In this document: piece after piece, positions 15,226 through 24,740 of the stretch
Numbering within the stretch: the stretch's first letter is position 1
Layout: each line of letters begins with the position of its first letter
From: an uncultured Pseudomonadales bacterium
Lineage (GTDB): Bacteria > Pseudomonadota > Gammaproteobacteria > Pseudomonadales > Azotimanducaceae
Assembly: GCA_951813295.1 (NCBI GenBank)
Contig: CATOTI010000002.1
Coordinates: forward strand, 3,854,522 to 3,918,521
Direction of reading: 5' to 3'
DNA: 64,000 nt
Notes under the pieces: model-generated
Seen by the model: the letters and a program-made list of their open reading frames with translations, nothing else
Database searches by the model: none
What the model was told of the DNA's origin: nothing
Made by a program: the position numbers and the translations under genes

Positions 15226-16371
15226 CCGCATGAGACCGAAGCAACGCCGCAGTTCTTCCACAAAGAGTCCCGGCTGCTCGAATGCCGCGAAGTGGCCACC
15301 GCGCTCAAGCTCGTTCCAGTAGACGATGTTGGTATAGCGCTGTTCGGCCCAGCTCCGCGGGGTCGGCACGATTTCCTTCGGGAAGATGCTGCAACCGGTG
15401 GGTACTTCCACGGTCTTCGCGCCGTCCTGACCGAAAGCACGGTTGAAGCTTTCCCAGTAAAGGCGACCGGACGACGCGCCCGCGCCGGGGAGCCAATAGA
15501 ACATCACGTTGTCGAGCAATTCGTCGCGCGTGAGGATGTTTTCGGGGTGGCCGTTGCAGTCGGTCCACTCGTAGAACTTCTCGATGATCCAGGCCGCCTG
15601 GCCCATCGGCGAGTCGACGAGACCGTAGCCCAATGTCTGCGGCCGGGTGCTCTGCTGTTTCGAATAGCCAGCACCCCATTGGTTGTAATAGCGACCGCCT
15701 TCAAAAGCGCGTTGATCACGCTCGGTCGGGTTCTCGCGGGCGGCTTTCGTGGGGCCAGCGCTCGGCATGTTGACGTGGAGGCCCGCGCAGTGGCCGATGT
15801 TGGCGAGACCGATGGCGGTCGTCACCGCGGCGCCCCAATCGCCGCCCTGGGCGAAGTAGCTCGAATAGCCCAGTCGCGTCATGAGCGTGTCCCACGCGTT
15901 CGCGATCTTCTCGACGCCCCAACCGGTTTCCGCCGGCTTCGCGGAGAATCCGTAGCCGGGCAGCGACGGGCAGACCACGTGGAAGGCGTCATCCGCGCTT
16001 CCGCCGTGGGCAACCGGATCCACGAGGGGGTCGATGACCTTGTGGAACTCGACGATCGAGCCGGGCCAGCCGTGCGTGATGATCAGGGGTTGGGCCGACG
16101 CATGCGGGCTCTTCACGTGGATGAAGTGAATCTCGAGCCCATCGATCTCGGTGGTGAACTGGTCGAACCGGTTGAGCGCGGCCTGCCGCGCCGCCCAGTC
16201 GTAGTCCGCCGCCCAGTAGTCCTTCAGTTCCAGGGCGTAGTCGAGCGGTAGGCCCTGGCTCCAATCGTCGGGCGTTTCCTTCTCCGGTAGTCGCGTCAGG
16301 CGTAACCGCGTTTTGAGGTCTTCGATCTCCTCGGCGGTAATGTCGATCCGGAAGGGTTTGATGTCTGACAT
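15214..16371 (-). CDS. Epoxide hydrolase (EHN-type alpha/beta hydrolase)
   Basis: A 385-residue epoxide hydrolase of the microsomal/juvenile-hormone type. The N-terminal EHN domain covers about residues 5-110, followed by an alpha/beta hydrolase core. HGWPGS at 100-105 forms the oxyanion hole, GGDWG supplies the nucleophile Asp178, and GGHFAAFEQP near the end supplies His360. It should open epoxides to diols through an ester intermediate. It lies 15 bp after the serine hydrolase stop and is the last gene of the leftward ABC-ABC-lipA-hydrolase unit. A terminator hairpin overlaps its stop codon. Confidence 0.9.
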   Translation of the reverse strand: MSDIKPFRIDITAEEIEDLKTRLRLTRLPEKETPDDWSQGLPLDYALELKDYWAADYDWAARQAALNRFDQFTTEIDGLEIHFIHVKSPHASAQPLIITHGWPGSIVEFHKVIDPLVDPVAHGGSADDAFHVVCPSLPGYGFSAKPAETGWGVEKIANAWDTLMTRLGYSSYFAQGGDWGAAVTTAIGLANIGHCAGLHVNMPSAGPTKAARENPTERDQRAFEGGRYYNQWGAGYSKQQSTRPQTLGYGLVDSPMGQAAWIIEKFYEWTDCNGHPENILTRDELLDNVMFYWLPGAGASSGRLYWESFNRAFGQDGAKTVEVPTGCSIFPKEIVPTPRSWAEQRYTNIVYWNELERGGHFAAFEQPGLFVEELRRCFGLMRRTG

Positions 16372-16386
16372 GAGATCGCTCGTGGG

Positions 16387-17604
16387 TTATTTCGGGAGAG
16401 TTTCGTAGGTGAGTGCTTGAATCGTCGGGATCACGTCGTTCGGCAGGCCGATCCGTTGGACCATGACGACGCCGGCGAGGCGCTCGACGGGGTCGACCCA
16501 GAAGGCGGTCCCGGCGGCGCCGCCGAAACCGAATGATCCACGGTTCAACGGCCCGTCGTCGCCTGCGACCGTAACGCCGTATCCCCAGCGTAATCCCGCA
16601 TCAGCGGGAAGCTGGTTGGACGTCATTGCGCGAGCGCTCTTTTCCGCCAGGACGCGAACCCCATCGAGTTGACCGCCATTCGCCAACATCAGCGCAAACC
16701 GCAAATAGCCACGCGCGGTGGTCACGACCCCGCCGCCGCCCGAAATGAACGTCACGTCGACGAATTCCGGGTCTCGATAGGGGGTGTCCTGGACGGTCAC
16801 GGTGCCGTCCGCGGCGTGGATGTGGTTCGTTCCGAACCGAGCGAACTCGCTATCCGGAACGTCGAAATAGGCTTCGATCCCGAGCGGCCGGAAGACGCGC
16901 TCCTCGAGGAACGTATCCAATCGCTGACCCACGGCCTGCTCGACGAGCTGCCCCAGGACGTCTGATGCGAAGCCGTAGTGCCAGCGCGCGCCCGGTTGGT
17001 GCAGGAGTGGTATCGGACCCATCGTTTCGACCAGAACCTTCGTGTCGCGCACGAGGTAGTCCCAGTCGTCGATGAGGCCGGCTTCCCGATAGGCCCGGTC
17101 GGTCGGCGTCGCACCGTAGTAGCCGTAGGAGATCCCGGCCGTGTGCGTCAGGAGGTGTTGGACCGTTACAGGTTCGATGACGGGCTCGGTGCGGTAGCCG
17201 CCAGGGGCGTCCTGGTCGGCGACGTACACCCGTTGGTTCGACCAACTCGGGAAGTAGTCGGCGACCTCGGTGTCGAGGTCAAGTCGGCCTTCCTCGATCG
17301 CGATGAGCGCGGCAACCGCGGTCATCGCCTTGGTCATCGAGTAGATGCGGATAAGCGAATCGCGTGCCACGTCCGTCGTGAGTTCGAAATCGAGCAACCC
17401 GGCGTAGTGCTCGTAGGCGATGGCGTTGTCGCGCGCGACGACCATCCCGACCCCGACGACGGTACCGTCTTCGACGAGATCGTCGAGGTGGCCCGTGAGT
17501 TTCGCGATCGCGGTTTTGTCGAGCATGCCCGACGGGGCGACGGGCAGTTCCGCAGCGGTGAGCGCGACGCTCGATAGAATCAGTAGGAACGCAAATCTGC
17601 GCAT
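16387..17604 (-). CDS. Exported beta-lactamase-fold serine hydrolase
   Basis: A 405-residue protein of the class C beta-lactamase/EstB esterase family. A signal peptide (MRRFAFLLILSSVALTAAE) predicts export. The catalytic tetrad Ser89-Met-Thr-Lys92 lies in RIYSMTKAMTAV. The second motif is WHYGFASDVLG, where the usual Tyr-x-Asn has Phe at the Asn place, a common esterase variant. A GFGGAAGT segment stands near the third motif. It could be an esterase, a D-peptidase-like protein or a penicillin-binding homologue. It starts 7 bp after lipA and precedes the epoxide hydrolase gene by 15 bp, in one apparent operon. Confidence 0.85.
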   Translation of the reverse strand: MRRFAFLLILSSVALTAAELPVAPSGMLDKTAIAKLTGHLDDLVEDGTVVGVGMVVARDNAIAYEHYAGLLDFELTTDVARDSLIRIYSMTKAMTAVAALIAIEEGRLDLDTEVADYFPSWSNQRVYVADQDAPGGYRTEPVIEPVTVQHLLTHTAGISYGYYGATPTDRAYREAGLIDDWDYLVRDTKVLVETMGPIPLLHQPGARWHYGFASDVLGQLVEQAVGQRLDTFLEERVFRPLGIEAYFDVPDSEFARFGTNHIHAADGTVTVQDTPYRDPEFVDVTFISGGGGVVTTARGYLRFALMLANGGQLDGVRVLAEKSARAMTSNQLPADAGLRWGYGVTVAGDDGPLNRGSFGFGGAAGTAFWVDPVERLAGVVMVQRIGLPNDVIPTIQALTYETLPK

Positions 17605-17611
17605 CGTGTCC

Positions 17612-18613
17612 TCAAGTCAGGTCCGCCGTGCGGGCGAGTTCATCGGCACGATAGCTCGAACGGACGAGCGGGCCGGCAGCAACCTCCGCGAATCCCACGG
17701 CCAGCGCTTCCTCGCGATAACGTTCGAATTCGTCAGGGTGCACCCAACGTTCCACGGACAGATGGTTTCGGGTGGGCTGGAGATATTGGCCTAGGGTCAG
17801 GAGATCGACGTTGGCCGCACGAAGATCCTCGAACGCGCGACGGAGGTCATCGTCGGTCTCGCCGAGTCCGAGCATCAGCGACGACTTGGTGACGACGCCT
17901 TCGCGACGGGCGCGTCGGAGTACACCGAGCGTGAGTTCATAACCCGCGCGGGGATCGCGCACGGGGTGCGTGAGACGTTCGACCGTTTCGAGGTTCTGTG
18001 CGAAGACGGCGATGCCGCTATTGGCCACGGTGTCGACAGAGCCGAAATCGCCGCGGAAATCCGGCGTGAGGGCTTCGACGACGGTCTCGGGACAACGCTC
18101 GCGAATCGCGCGAACACACGCGGCGTAGTGTGCGGCTCCGCCGTCGTCGAGATCGTCACGGTCGACCGACGTCAGGACGACGTAGCGCAAACCCATGAGG
18201 TCGGTCGATTCAGCAACCTGGGCTGGTTCGTTTTCGTCGAGCCAGCCGTTCGGATTGCCGGTGTCGACGGCGCAGAACCGGCAGGCCCGTGTGCAGACGT
18301 CGCCCATCAACATGAAGGTCGCTGTGCCCGCGCTCCAGCATTCCCCTTGATTCGGGCAATGCGATTCCTCGCAGACGGTCGCGAGAGCGTGTTCCCGGAC
18401 AATCGAGCGGACCCGGTTGAAGGCGGGCGAAGTCTCGAGCCGGATTCGTAACCACGGCGGCTTCGGACGTCGCGCTGGTCTGTCGACGTTCTTCACGGGG
18501 ATCTGCTTGATCCCGTCCTTGATCGCCGAGACGCCGCGTGCCGTCGTGTACTTCGAGCCGCTGGCCTGACGTTTCGATTTGAGGTCGTCGACGCCTTCTC
18601 CCGGTGAAGCCAT
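17612..18613 (-). CDS. lipA: Lipoyl synthase
   Basis: A 333-residue radical SAM enzyme that inserts two sulfurs into protein-bound octanoyl groups, making the lipoyl cofactor of pyruvate and 2-oxoglutarate dehydrogenases and the glycine cleavage system. The auxiliary cluster ligands are Cys81, Cys86 and Cys92 (CEESHCPNQGEC). The radical SAM cluster is Cys107-x3-Cys111-x2-Cys114 (CTRACRFC). The C-terminal RSSY serine ligand of the auxiliary cluster is present. Its ATG shares one base with the stop of the upstream ABC exporter gene (TGATG). lipB, the usual partner, is absent here, so the placement with exporters and hydrolases is unusual. Confidence 0.96.
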   Translation of the reverse strand: MASPGEGVDDLKSKRQASGSKYTTARGVSAIKDGIKQIPVKNVDRPARRPKPPWLRIRLETSPAFNRVRSIVREHALATVCEESHCPNQGECWSAGTATFMLMGDVCTRACRFCAVDTGNPNGWLDENEPAQVAESTDLMGLRYVVLTSVDRDDLDDGGAAHYAACVRAIRERCPETVVEALTPDFRGDFGSVDTVANSGIAVFAQNLETVERLTHPVRDPRAGYELTLGVLRRARREGVVTKSSLMLGLGETDDDLRRAFEDLRAANVDLLTLGQYLQPTRNHLSVERWVHPDEFERYREEALAVGFAEVAAGPLVRSSYRADELARTADLT

Positions 18614-20523
18614 CAGTCGTCGCTCGTTTCCTGGAACTGAAGGCTGTGCAGCGTGGCGTACAGACCGCCTTTGTCGATCAGTTCGTCGTGGGTACCGAGT
18701 TCCGCGACCTTGCCTTCGTCGAGTACGAGCACCCGATCGGCTTCCTGAATCGTCTGCAAGCGGTGCGCGATCAGGATCGACGTACGCCCGGCCGTGAGCT
18801 TGCGCAGGGCGTCCTGGATCAGAAGTTCCGTTTCGGTATCGATGCTCGCCGTCGCTTCGTCGAGGATCAGGATCTCGGGATCGGCGGCGAGTACCCGCGC
18901 GAAGGCGAGTAACTGGCGTTGTCCCTGAGAGAGATTCTGACCGCGCTCGGCGAGCTGGGTGTCGTAGCCGTTAGGCAGTCGGTCGATGAATCCGTGGGCG
19001 TTGACGGTCTTTGCCGCTTCGATCGCACGTTCCTTGTCGATCGAATCGTTACCGAGTGCGATGTTGTCATAGATCGTGCCCGAGAAGATGTGGAAATCCT
19101 GTAGCACGACGCCGATGCGACGTCGGAGATCGTGCGAATGGATGTGGTTCAGGTCGATGCCGTCGAGAAAGACGCTGTTGTCGTCGAAGTCGTAAAAGCG
19201 CCCCAGAAGCTTGATCAGTGTGCTTTTGCCGGACCCCGTGGGGCCCACGATCGCGAGTTTTTCGCCGGCGCCGATCGTAAAGGAGACGTCCTGGAGAATC
19301 GGCACGTCGTAGTCATAGCGGAAATCCAGGTGGCGGAACTCGACCTCACCCTCGAGTCTCGTCGGTAGCTCGACCGACTTAGCCGGTTCGTGGATCTTTT
19401 CGTCCCAGTCGAGTGCCTGGAAGATGCGCTCGCCGCTCGCCATCGCGCGAAAGAGGATATTGAGCTGTTCGCCGAGGATGACGATCGGGTGAAACAGCAT
19501 GTCGATGAAACGCGTGAAGAGGATCATGCCGCCGAGTGAGATCTCGTTCTGAATGACCTCGCCGCCGCCAAACCAGACGATGGTCGCGAGCGCGGCCGAC
19601 GCCATCGTGTCGGTGAAAGCACCGTAAAGGGTCGAGAGCTTCATCGACTTCGTTTCGAGTTCGCGATTGCGCACGTTGATCGTCATGTAACGATCGTGGT
19701 TGAAGTCCTCGCGCTGGGAGAGCTGAACGACCTGGAGCCCCGCCAGGTTCTCTTGCATGTTCTGGTTCAGCGCGGAAACGGACTGGCGTACCTGGCGGAA
19801 GAGCACGCGCGTCGCCCGACGGAAGTAGTAGGTCGCGATCGCCATCACGGGCAAAGCGAGCGCGAGCAGACCGGTGAGTTTCACCGATACCGTGATCATG
19901 ATGATGAGCGCGACGAAGAACGGCACGAACTCGCCGATGAGGCTGCCGAATCCACGTAAGAGCTCGTAGAGCGCTTCGACATCATTCGTGATGCGGGTCA
20001 TCACGCGCCCCACGGCCACGCGATCGAAGAAGGAGGATGGCCGCGTCTCGATATGGGTGAAGAGGTCGCGACGGAGGTCTCTCAACCCGTTGATCACGGA
20101 GGTGATCAGCGTCATACGGTGATAGTGGATCGCGACGGCCCAGCCCAACTGCACGACGGCGTAGAGCGCACTCGCCGCGACCAGTACTGGCCAACCGGTG
20201 ACCGACTGAATCCAGGTCGTCAGGTCCACCATTCCGAACTCGATCGACCCCTCCGAGCGGACCCCGCGCAAAGCGAAATCGATGACGACGATCGAAATGA
20301 TCACCGGCTGTAGAACGGCGAGCGTCGATGCGAGCAACACCAGAATTGTGCTGACGAAGAAATGGCGCCGGTAGGGATAGATCCAGCGCAGCAAGCGCCC
20401 GAGGAGAGTGAAGTTGAGTACGGCGCCGGAGAGATCGGCGTCGAACATGGAGTAGTCGCGACGTTGCTCTCGCGGTGTCGCCTCCTGCTCTTGATCGACA
20501 CGATCGGGGGTGGCTTCGCTCAT
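18613..20523 (-). CDS. ABC exporter half-transporter, subunit 2
   Basis: A 636-residue inner-membrane protein with an N-terminal six-helix ABC exporter domain and a C-terminal ATPase. The ATPase has Walker A GPTGSGKST, a signature of LSQGQRQ instead of the canonical LSGGQ, Walker B ILILDEAT with the catalytic Glu intact, and the H-loop IAHR. The altered signature would face the altered Walker B of the partner at 20523-22283, so one of the two composite ATP sites is degenerate, as in heterodimeric exporters such as TM287/288 and BmrCD. The ATG and the partner stop share one base (TGATG), which favours equal synthesis. The cargo is unknown; drugs or lipids are common in this family. Confidence 0.9.
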   Translation of the reverse strand: MSEATPDRVDQEQEATPREQRRDYSMFDADLSGAVLNFTLLGRLLRWIYPYRRHFFVSTILVLLASTLAVLQPVIISIVVIDFALRGVRSEGSIEFGMVDLTTWIQSVTGWPVLVAASALYAVVQLGWAVAIHYHRMTLITSVINGLRDLRRDLFTHIETRPSSFFDRVAVGRVMTRITNDVEALYELLRGFGSLIGEFVPFFVALIIMITVSVKLTGLLALALPVMAIATYYFRRATRVLFRQVRQSVSALNQNMQENLAGLQVVQLSQREDFNHDRYMTINVRNRELETKSMKLSTLYGAFTDTMASAALATIVWFGGGEVIQNEISLGGMILFTRFIDMLFHPIVILGEQLNILFRAMASGERIFQALDWDEKIHEPAKSVELPTRLEGEVEFRHLDFRYDYDVPILQDVSFTIGAGEKLAIVGPTGSGKSTLIKLLGRFYDFDDNSVFLDGIDLNHIHSHDLRRRIGVVLQDFHIFSGTIYDNIALGNDSIDKERAIEAAKTVNAHGFIDRLPNGYDTQLAERGQNLSQGQRQLLAFARVLAADPEILILDEATASIDTETELLIQDALRKLTAGRTSILIAHRLQTIQEADRVLVLDEGKVAELGTHDELIDKGGLYATLHSLQFQETSDD

Positions 20524-22283
20524 CAGGAACCACCGCCCGCTTGTGCGTAGTCGGATTGGTCTGCGCCCTCGCGCTGGATTCGCTCGAGTTCGGCGTAGAA
20601 ACCGCCGGCCTCGAGCAATTCGTCGTGCGAACCGATTTCGCTGATCACGCCTTCGTCGAGGATGACGATGCGGTCGGAATGTCGTGCGGTCGAGACGCGG
20701 TGCGAAACGATGATCGTCGTCTGGCCACTCCTCAGGCGCTCGAGTTCGGCGAGGATGTGCTCCTCAGTTTCCGTGTCGACGGCTGAGAAACAGTCGTCGA
20801 GGATTAGCACGGGCGCGTGGCGGATGAGGCCGCGGGCCAGGGTCGCACGTTGTTTCTGCCCCCCGGAAAGGGTCACGCCGCGCTCGCCGACGACCGTCTC
20901 CATCTGCTCGGGCATGGACTCGATGGTGTCTTTGAGGTCCGCCGACTCGGCCGCCATCCAGATTCGATCCAACCGCCGCGTCGGGTCGTCGTAGGTCAGG
21001 TTGTCGCGCAGCGGTTCGCCGAAGAGGAACGGGTCTTGCGGCACCATCGCTACCTGAGCACGTAGCTGCGCGAGGGGGTAGTCGCGTACGTCGTGACCGT
21101 CGATGAAGACGGTCCCGGCTGGTGTGTCGAGGATGCGGACGAGCTGCTTCAGGAGCGTCGTCTTACCGCACCCGACACGACCCATGATCGAGATCGATTC
21201 GCCTCGCTCGATCTCGAGATTGATGCCGTTGAGTGTCGGTCGGTTGGCGCCGTCGTAGGTGAAGTGGAGATCACGGATTTGGATCTCGCCTCGGATATGT
21301 GTGGGGGCGGTCGGTTCGGGATCGTCGGTGATTTCCGGTTTGCGATCGAAGACGTCGAACAGGCGATTCGAGGCGACGGCCGCACGCTGGAACATATTGA
21401 CGACCATGCCGGCCACGCGGAACGGTTGCACGACCATGTTGACGTAGAAGAAGAAGGCGGTGAAATCACCGATCGTGATATCCCCTTCGAGCACGAGCCA
21501 GCCGCCGACGCCGAGGATCACGATCGAGCAGATCGCCGCCATCGTCGGCATGACGGCGCTCATGAGCGAGTTGATGCGCGAGTGTCGATAGAAGGCGTCT
21601 GCGTAGGCCTGATTGGTGGCCGAGAAACGTTCGACCTCGTTGTCTTCCTGCACCATCGCCTGAATCGTTCGAATCCCCGACAGATTCTCCTGCACGTGGC
21701 TGCCGATGTCGGACAGGCGGTCCTGGACGGCGCGTGAGGCAACGCCCATTTCGCGCGCCGCACGCCAGGTGTAGAGGAACACGAACGGTAGAGGCGGGAG
21801 AATCAGAAGTGTCAGAAGCGGCGACAGGTAAAGCATGAAGGCGAAGCCGACGATCGTCGCGAACACCATGATCACCGCGAGAATCGTGCCGTGGGAGATC
21901 AACCGCTGGATCAGGCTGATGTCCGCGACTGCGCGCGTCATCATGTCGCCGATGCTGAATTGGCCGAAGAACTTCGCGCCCATCGCCTGCAGGTGGTCGT
22001 AGAAGTCCCGGCGAATATCGTAGGCGACGAGAAAAGCGGCGCGGCGGACGGCAATCCGCGCCCAGCTCACGGTAAAGAAGCGGCCGATCACGGCACCGAT
22101 GATGCCGATGACCGGCAGGAGGAGGTCGGCGTTGCCGGTGTCGACGGAATCGATACCGATCTTGAGAAAGATGGGAATCGAGGCCTCGAAGAGGCGTGCG
22201 ACGAGGAACAAGGTCACGCCGACGACCAATCGTCCGGAATATCGGCCGACGAATTGATTTAGACGGGCGAGAGAACGGAACAC
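20523..22283 (-). CDS. ABC exporter half-transporter, subunit 1 (degenerate Walker B)
   Basis: A 586-residue half-transporter with six membrane helices followed by an ATPase domain. Walker A is GRVGCGKTT, the signature is canonical (LSGGQKQRATLARGL), and the H-loop is VSHR. Walker B reads VLILDDCFSAVD, with Asp in place of the catalytic Glu, a change typical of the degenerate site in heterodimeric exporters. The start is GTG at 22283. It is the first gene of the leftward unit, coupled by TGATG to the second half-transporter and then to lipA. The pair probably works as one heterodimer; this is inferred from the complementary defects. Confidence 0.9.
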   Translation of the reverse strand: MFRSLARLNQFVGRYSGRLVVGVTLFLVARLFEASIPIFLKIGIDSVDTGNADLLLPVIGIIGAVIGRFFTVSWARIAVRRAAFLVAYDIRRDFYDHLQAMGAKFFGQFSIGDMMTRAVADISLIQRLISHGTILAVIMVFATIVGFAFMLYLSPLLTLLILPPLPFVFLYTWRAAREMGVASRAVQDRLSDIGSHVQENLSGIRTIQAMVQEDNEVERFSATNQAYADAFYRHSRINSLMSAVMPTMAAICSIVILGVGGWLVLEGDITIGDFTAFFFYVNMVVQPFRVAGMVVNMFQRAAVASNRLFDVFDRKPEITDDPEPTAPTHIRGEIQIRDLHFTYDGANRPTLNGINLEIERGESISIMGRVGCGKTTLLKQLVRILDTPAGTVFIDGHDVRDYPLAQLRAQVAMVPQDPFLFGEPLRDNLTYDDPTRRLDRIWMAAESADLKDTIESMPEQMETVVGERGVTLSGGQKQRATLARGLIRHAPVLILDDCFSAVDTETEEHILAELERLRSGQTTIIVSHRVSTARHSDRIVILDEGVISEIGSHDELLEAGGFYAELERIQREGADQSDYAQAGGGS

Positions 22284-22364
22284 CTAAATACAGTTACCCA
22301 TGAGGTAAGACGCCGGGATGTCGCATCCGCAAGAGTCGCGAACGCAGACGGGATCATAGAGCAA

Positions 22365-23570
22365 TTAGGGGGCGTCGAGCTTGTCCCGGTAGGCCTTGAG
22401 GTCGATGTCCTTGCGAAAAGGCGTGTGATGTTCGACGTAATCGATGTCTTCCTGCACGTACGCCCGTTCGCGATCCAGGTAGTCCTCGATTGCCTGCTTG
22501 AGCCGCGGATCGCTGATCCAGTGCGCTGAATAAGTGGCGTTCGGCATGTAACCCCGGGCGATTTTGTGCGCGCCCTGGGCGCCGGCTTCGACGCGGCGCA
22601 GCCCAGTCGCGAGGGCGAAATCGATGGCCTGGTAGTAGCAGGTTTCGAAGTGCAGGAACGGGTGGTCCTCGATGCACCCCCAGTTGCGCCCAAATAGGGT
22701 CGTCGCGCCGATGAAGTTGATTGCGCCGGCGACGTAGCGCCCGTTGCGCTTGCACATGATGAGCAGTACTTGCTCCGGCATGAGTTCGCCGATCAGCGAA
22801 AAGAACTCGCGGTTGAGGTAGGGCGTGCCCCATTTGCGGTGACCGGTGTCGACGTAAAAGGTGTAGAAAGCGTCCCACTGCGCCTCGGAAATATCGCCCG
22901 TGATCCACTCGATTTCGATGTCGTTGTCGAGCGCCAAGCGACGTTCGCGGCGGATGTTCTTACGCTTCTTAGACGATAGTGCGGCGAGGAATTCGTCGAA
23001 GTTCTCGAACCCGGCGTTCTCCCAGTGGTACTGCGAGTCCATCCGTTTGAGGAAGCCGAACTCCGCCGCCCGATCCCATTGTGTCTCGGGCATGAACGTG
23101 AAGTGGATCGAGCTTGCGCTGATCTGTTTTGCGACCTCGATCGCCGTACTCAGCAGTTGGTGTTCAGCCGTTTCGGCATCGACGCCGTCCGCGACGAGAA
23201 GCCGGCGACCGGTCGCGGGCGTAAAAGGCACGCTCACCTGTAGCTTCGGGTAGTACTCGCCGCCGGCCCGGTAGAAAGCGTCCGCCCAACCGCCGTCGAA
23301 GACATATTCGCCGCGTGAATGGGATTTGAGATACATCGGCACGATGCCGATCGGTGCGCCGCTCGATTCTCCTTCCGCCTCGGCCAGCAGGACGTGGAAC
23401 GGTTGCCAGCCGGTTTCATTGGAGACGCTGCCGCTCACCTCCAACGCGTAGAGAAAGCGATGGTCGAGGAACGGGTTGTAGTCGACGCCGGGCGGATTCG
23501 CACACCGGTTCCAGTCGTCGACATCGATCGTCGAAATGTCGTTGACGATTTTGGCGATCCGTTCGCTCAT
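22365..23570 (-). CDS. DUF482-type GNAT-fold protein (PF04339 family)
   Basis: A 401-residue cytosolic protein of the family once labelled peptidogalycan biosynthesis/recognition (DUF482), which has a Fem/GNAT-like double acyltransferase fold. Family-like segments are YNPFLDHRFLYALE at the N-terminus, WDAFYTFYVDTGHRKWGTPYL, and GCIEDHPFLHFETCYYQAID with EAGAQGAHKIARGY near the C-terminus. The ATG at 23570 is chosen because homology begins there; the longer open frame upstream is antisense to other features. No substrate is established for the family. Its short 3' gap separates it from the ABC operon in the same direction, so readthrough is possible. Confidence 0.78.
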   Translation of the reverse strand: MSERIAKIVNDISTIDVDDWNRCANPPGVDYNPFLDHRFLYALEVSGSVSNETGWQPFHVLLAEAEGESSGAPIGIVPMYLKSHSRGEYVFDGGWADAFYRAGGEYYPKLQVSVPFTPATGRRLLVADGVDAETAEHQLLSTAIEVAKQISASSIHFTFMPETQWDRAAEFGFLKRMDSQYHWENAGFENFDEFLAALSSKKRKNIRRERRLALDNDIEIEWITGDISEAQWDAFYTFYVDTGHRKWGTPYLNREFFSLIGELMPEQVLLIMCKRNGRYVAGAINFIGATTLFGRNWGCIEDHPFLHFETCYYQAIDFALATGLRRVEAGAQGAHKIARGYMPNATYSAHWISDPRLKQAIEDYLDRERAYVQEDIDYVEHHTPFRKDIDLKAYRDKLDAP

Positions 23571-23656
23571 TGTGCGTTCAGCACTCGTTGATTCTCTCTT
23601 TTCACCGCGACATTCGTCTAAGGGTAACCGGGCATCGGATGGGACGCATGGTGGCG

Positions 23657-24130
23657 CTAGTAAATTCCGGCTTCGAGTCCGGCCGCGAGCGCCATACCAA
23701 TCTCGGTGGCTGCCTCGAGGTGCGCGGCCGTGACGTCGCCTTGGGCGATGACGGGCTCCTGGACCTCGATCAGCGGGTATCCGTTGGCGATACGTCGAAT
23801 CGCGCGCAGCGCACCGGAACCGTCGTTGCCGGCACTGATCACGACGGCGTACGGCAACGGCGACAGATGACCTTCGACCTCGTAGTAAGTTCGGTCGAGG
23901 AAATCCTTCAAGGCGCCCGACATGTAGCCGAAGTTCTCGGGGGTTCCGAGGATGAGCCCGTTGGCCCACAGCAGATCATCGGGACCCGCGTCCGCGGCAC
24001 GCAGTACGCGAAGTTCGACACCTTCGATCAGCGGGTCGCTGGCCCCGCGGACGCAGGCGCTGATGAGTTCGAGTGTATGCCCCGTTTTTGTGTGATAAAC
24101 GATGAGCAGGTGCTTGACGGAGCCGGTCAC
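23657..24130 (-). CDS. Flavodoxin-family protein
   Basis: A 157-residue FMN-binding protein. The phosphate-binding loop is YHTKTGHTLEL at the N-terminus, and the isoalloxazine-contacting loop is GTPENFGYMSGALKDFLDR. This pattern is shared by flavodoxins and NAD(P)H quinone oxidoreductases of the WrbA/FMN reductase type. The start is taken as GTG at 24130, just ahead of the first strand; the longer frame has a non-conserved basic tail. It is divergent from the DUF4202 gene with only 37 bp between them. Confidence 0.8.
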   Translation of the reverse strand: MTGSVKHLLIVYHTKTGHTLELISACVRGASDPLIEGVELRVLRAADAGPDDLLWANGLILGTPENFGYMSGALKDFLDRTYYEVEGHLSPLPYAVVISAGNDGSGALRAIRRIANGYPLIEVQEPVIAQGDVTAAHLEAATEIGMALAAGLEAGIY

Positions 24131-24167
24131 GTGGTGACGATAGCACGCAGTTCGAGAGGATGAGTCG

Positions 24168-24740
24168 ATGCAACGAGGGACTTCGCTCGAGACGATCGTA
24201 GTGGCGATTGACGTCCGCCTTGCCCGTGATCCCAAGGGGCTGGCGAGTCGATATGCGGCCGCGATGTCGGGTTGGTTGGAGCGTCTCGATACGTCGCCGA
24301 GCGACGCGCTCGTCGTTGCCGTACGAGCCCAACATTTCGAGCGATGGCTTTCGCCCCGCGATGCCTATCCAAAAACTCGTCCCGGGTATCTCGCTTGGCG
24401 GCGCGCGGCGATGATTGACCAGGCGGAGCGTTTGAGTGAGTTGCTTCGAAGCCTCGACCTCGACGTGACGTTCGTCGATCGGGTCGTCGCGCTCGTCACC
24501 AAGAAGAACCTCAAGAGCGATGCCGAGGTGCAGACGCTCGAAGACTGCGCATGCCTGACGTTCATCGAACGGGCGTGGGCGGAATTCGCGGCCGGGCGCT
24601 CGGCCGATCAGTTGCGCCGGGTCGTGACGCGCACGGTGGCCAAGATGTCGCCGCGCGCAATCGGGCTCATCAAGGAGACTGATATCGACGAAGCAGCGCT
24701 TGCTGAACTCACGCGCTTCGCCGAAGGCCGTACGCCTTAG
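24168..24740 (+). CDS. DUF4202 family protein
   Basis: A 190-residue soluble protein. The conserved DUF4202 core is visible as AQHFERWLSPRDAYPKTRPG followed by YLAWRR, then a helical region with LKSDAEVQTLEDCACLTFIE. Charged and His residues in this core look like a possible metal or nucleotide site, but the function is unknown. GAGGATGAG precedes the ATG. Its stop overlaps the stop of the convergent LLM oxidoreductase gene within TTAG. Confidence 0.8.
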   Translation: MQRGTSLETIVVAIDVRLARDPKGLASRYAAAMSGWLERLDTSPSDALVVAVRAQHFERWLSPRDAYPKTRPGYLAWRRAAMIDQAERLSELLRSLDLDVTFVDRVVALVTKKNLKSDAEVQTLEDCACLTFIERAWAEFAAGRSADQLRRVVTRTVAKMSPRAIGLIKETDIDEAALAELTRFAEGRTP

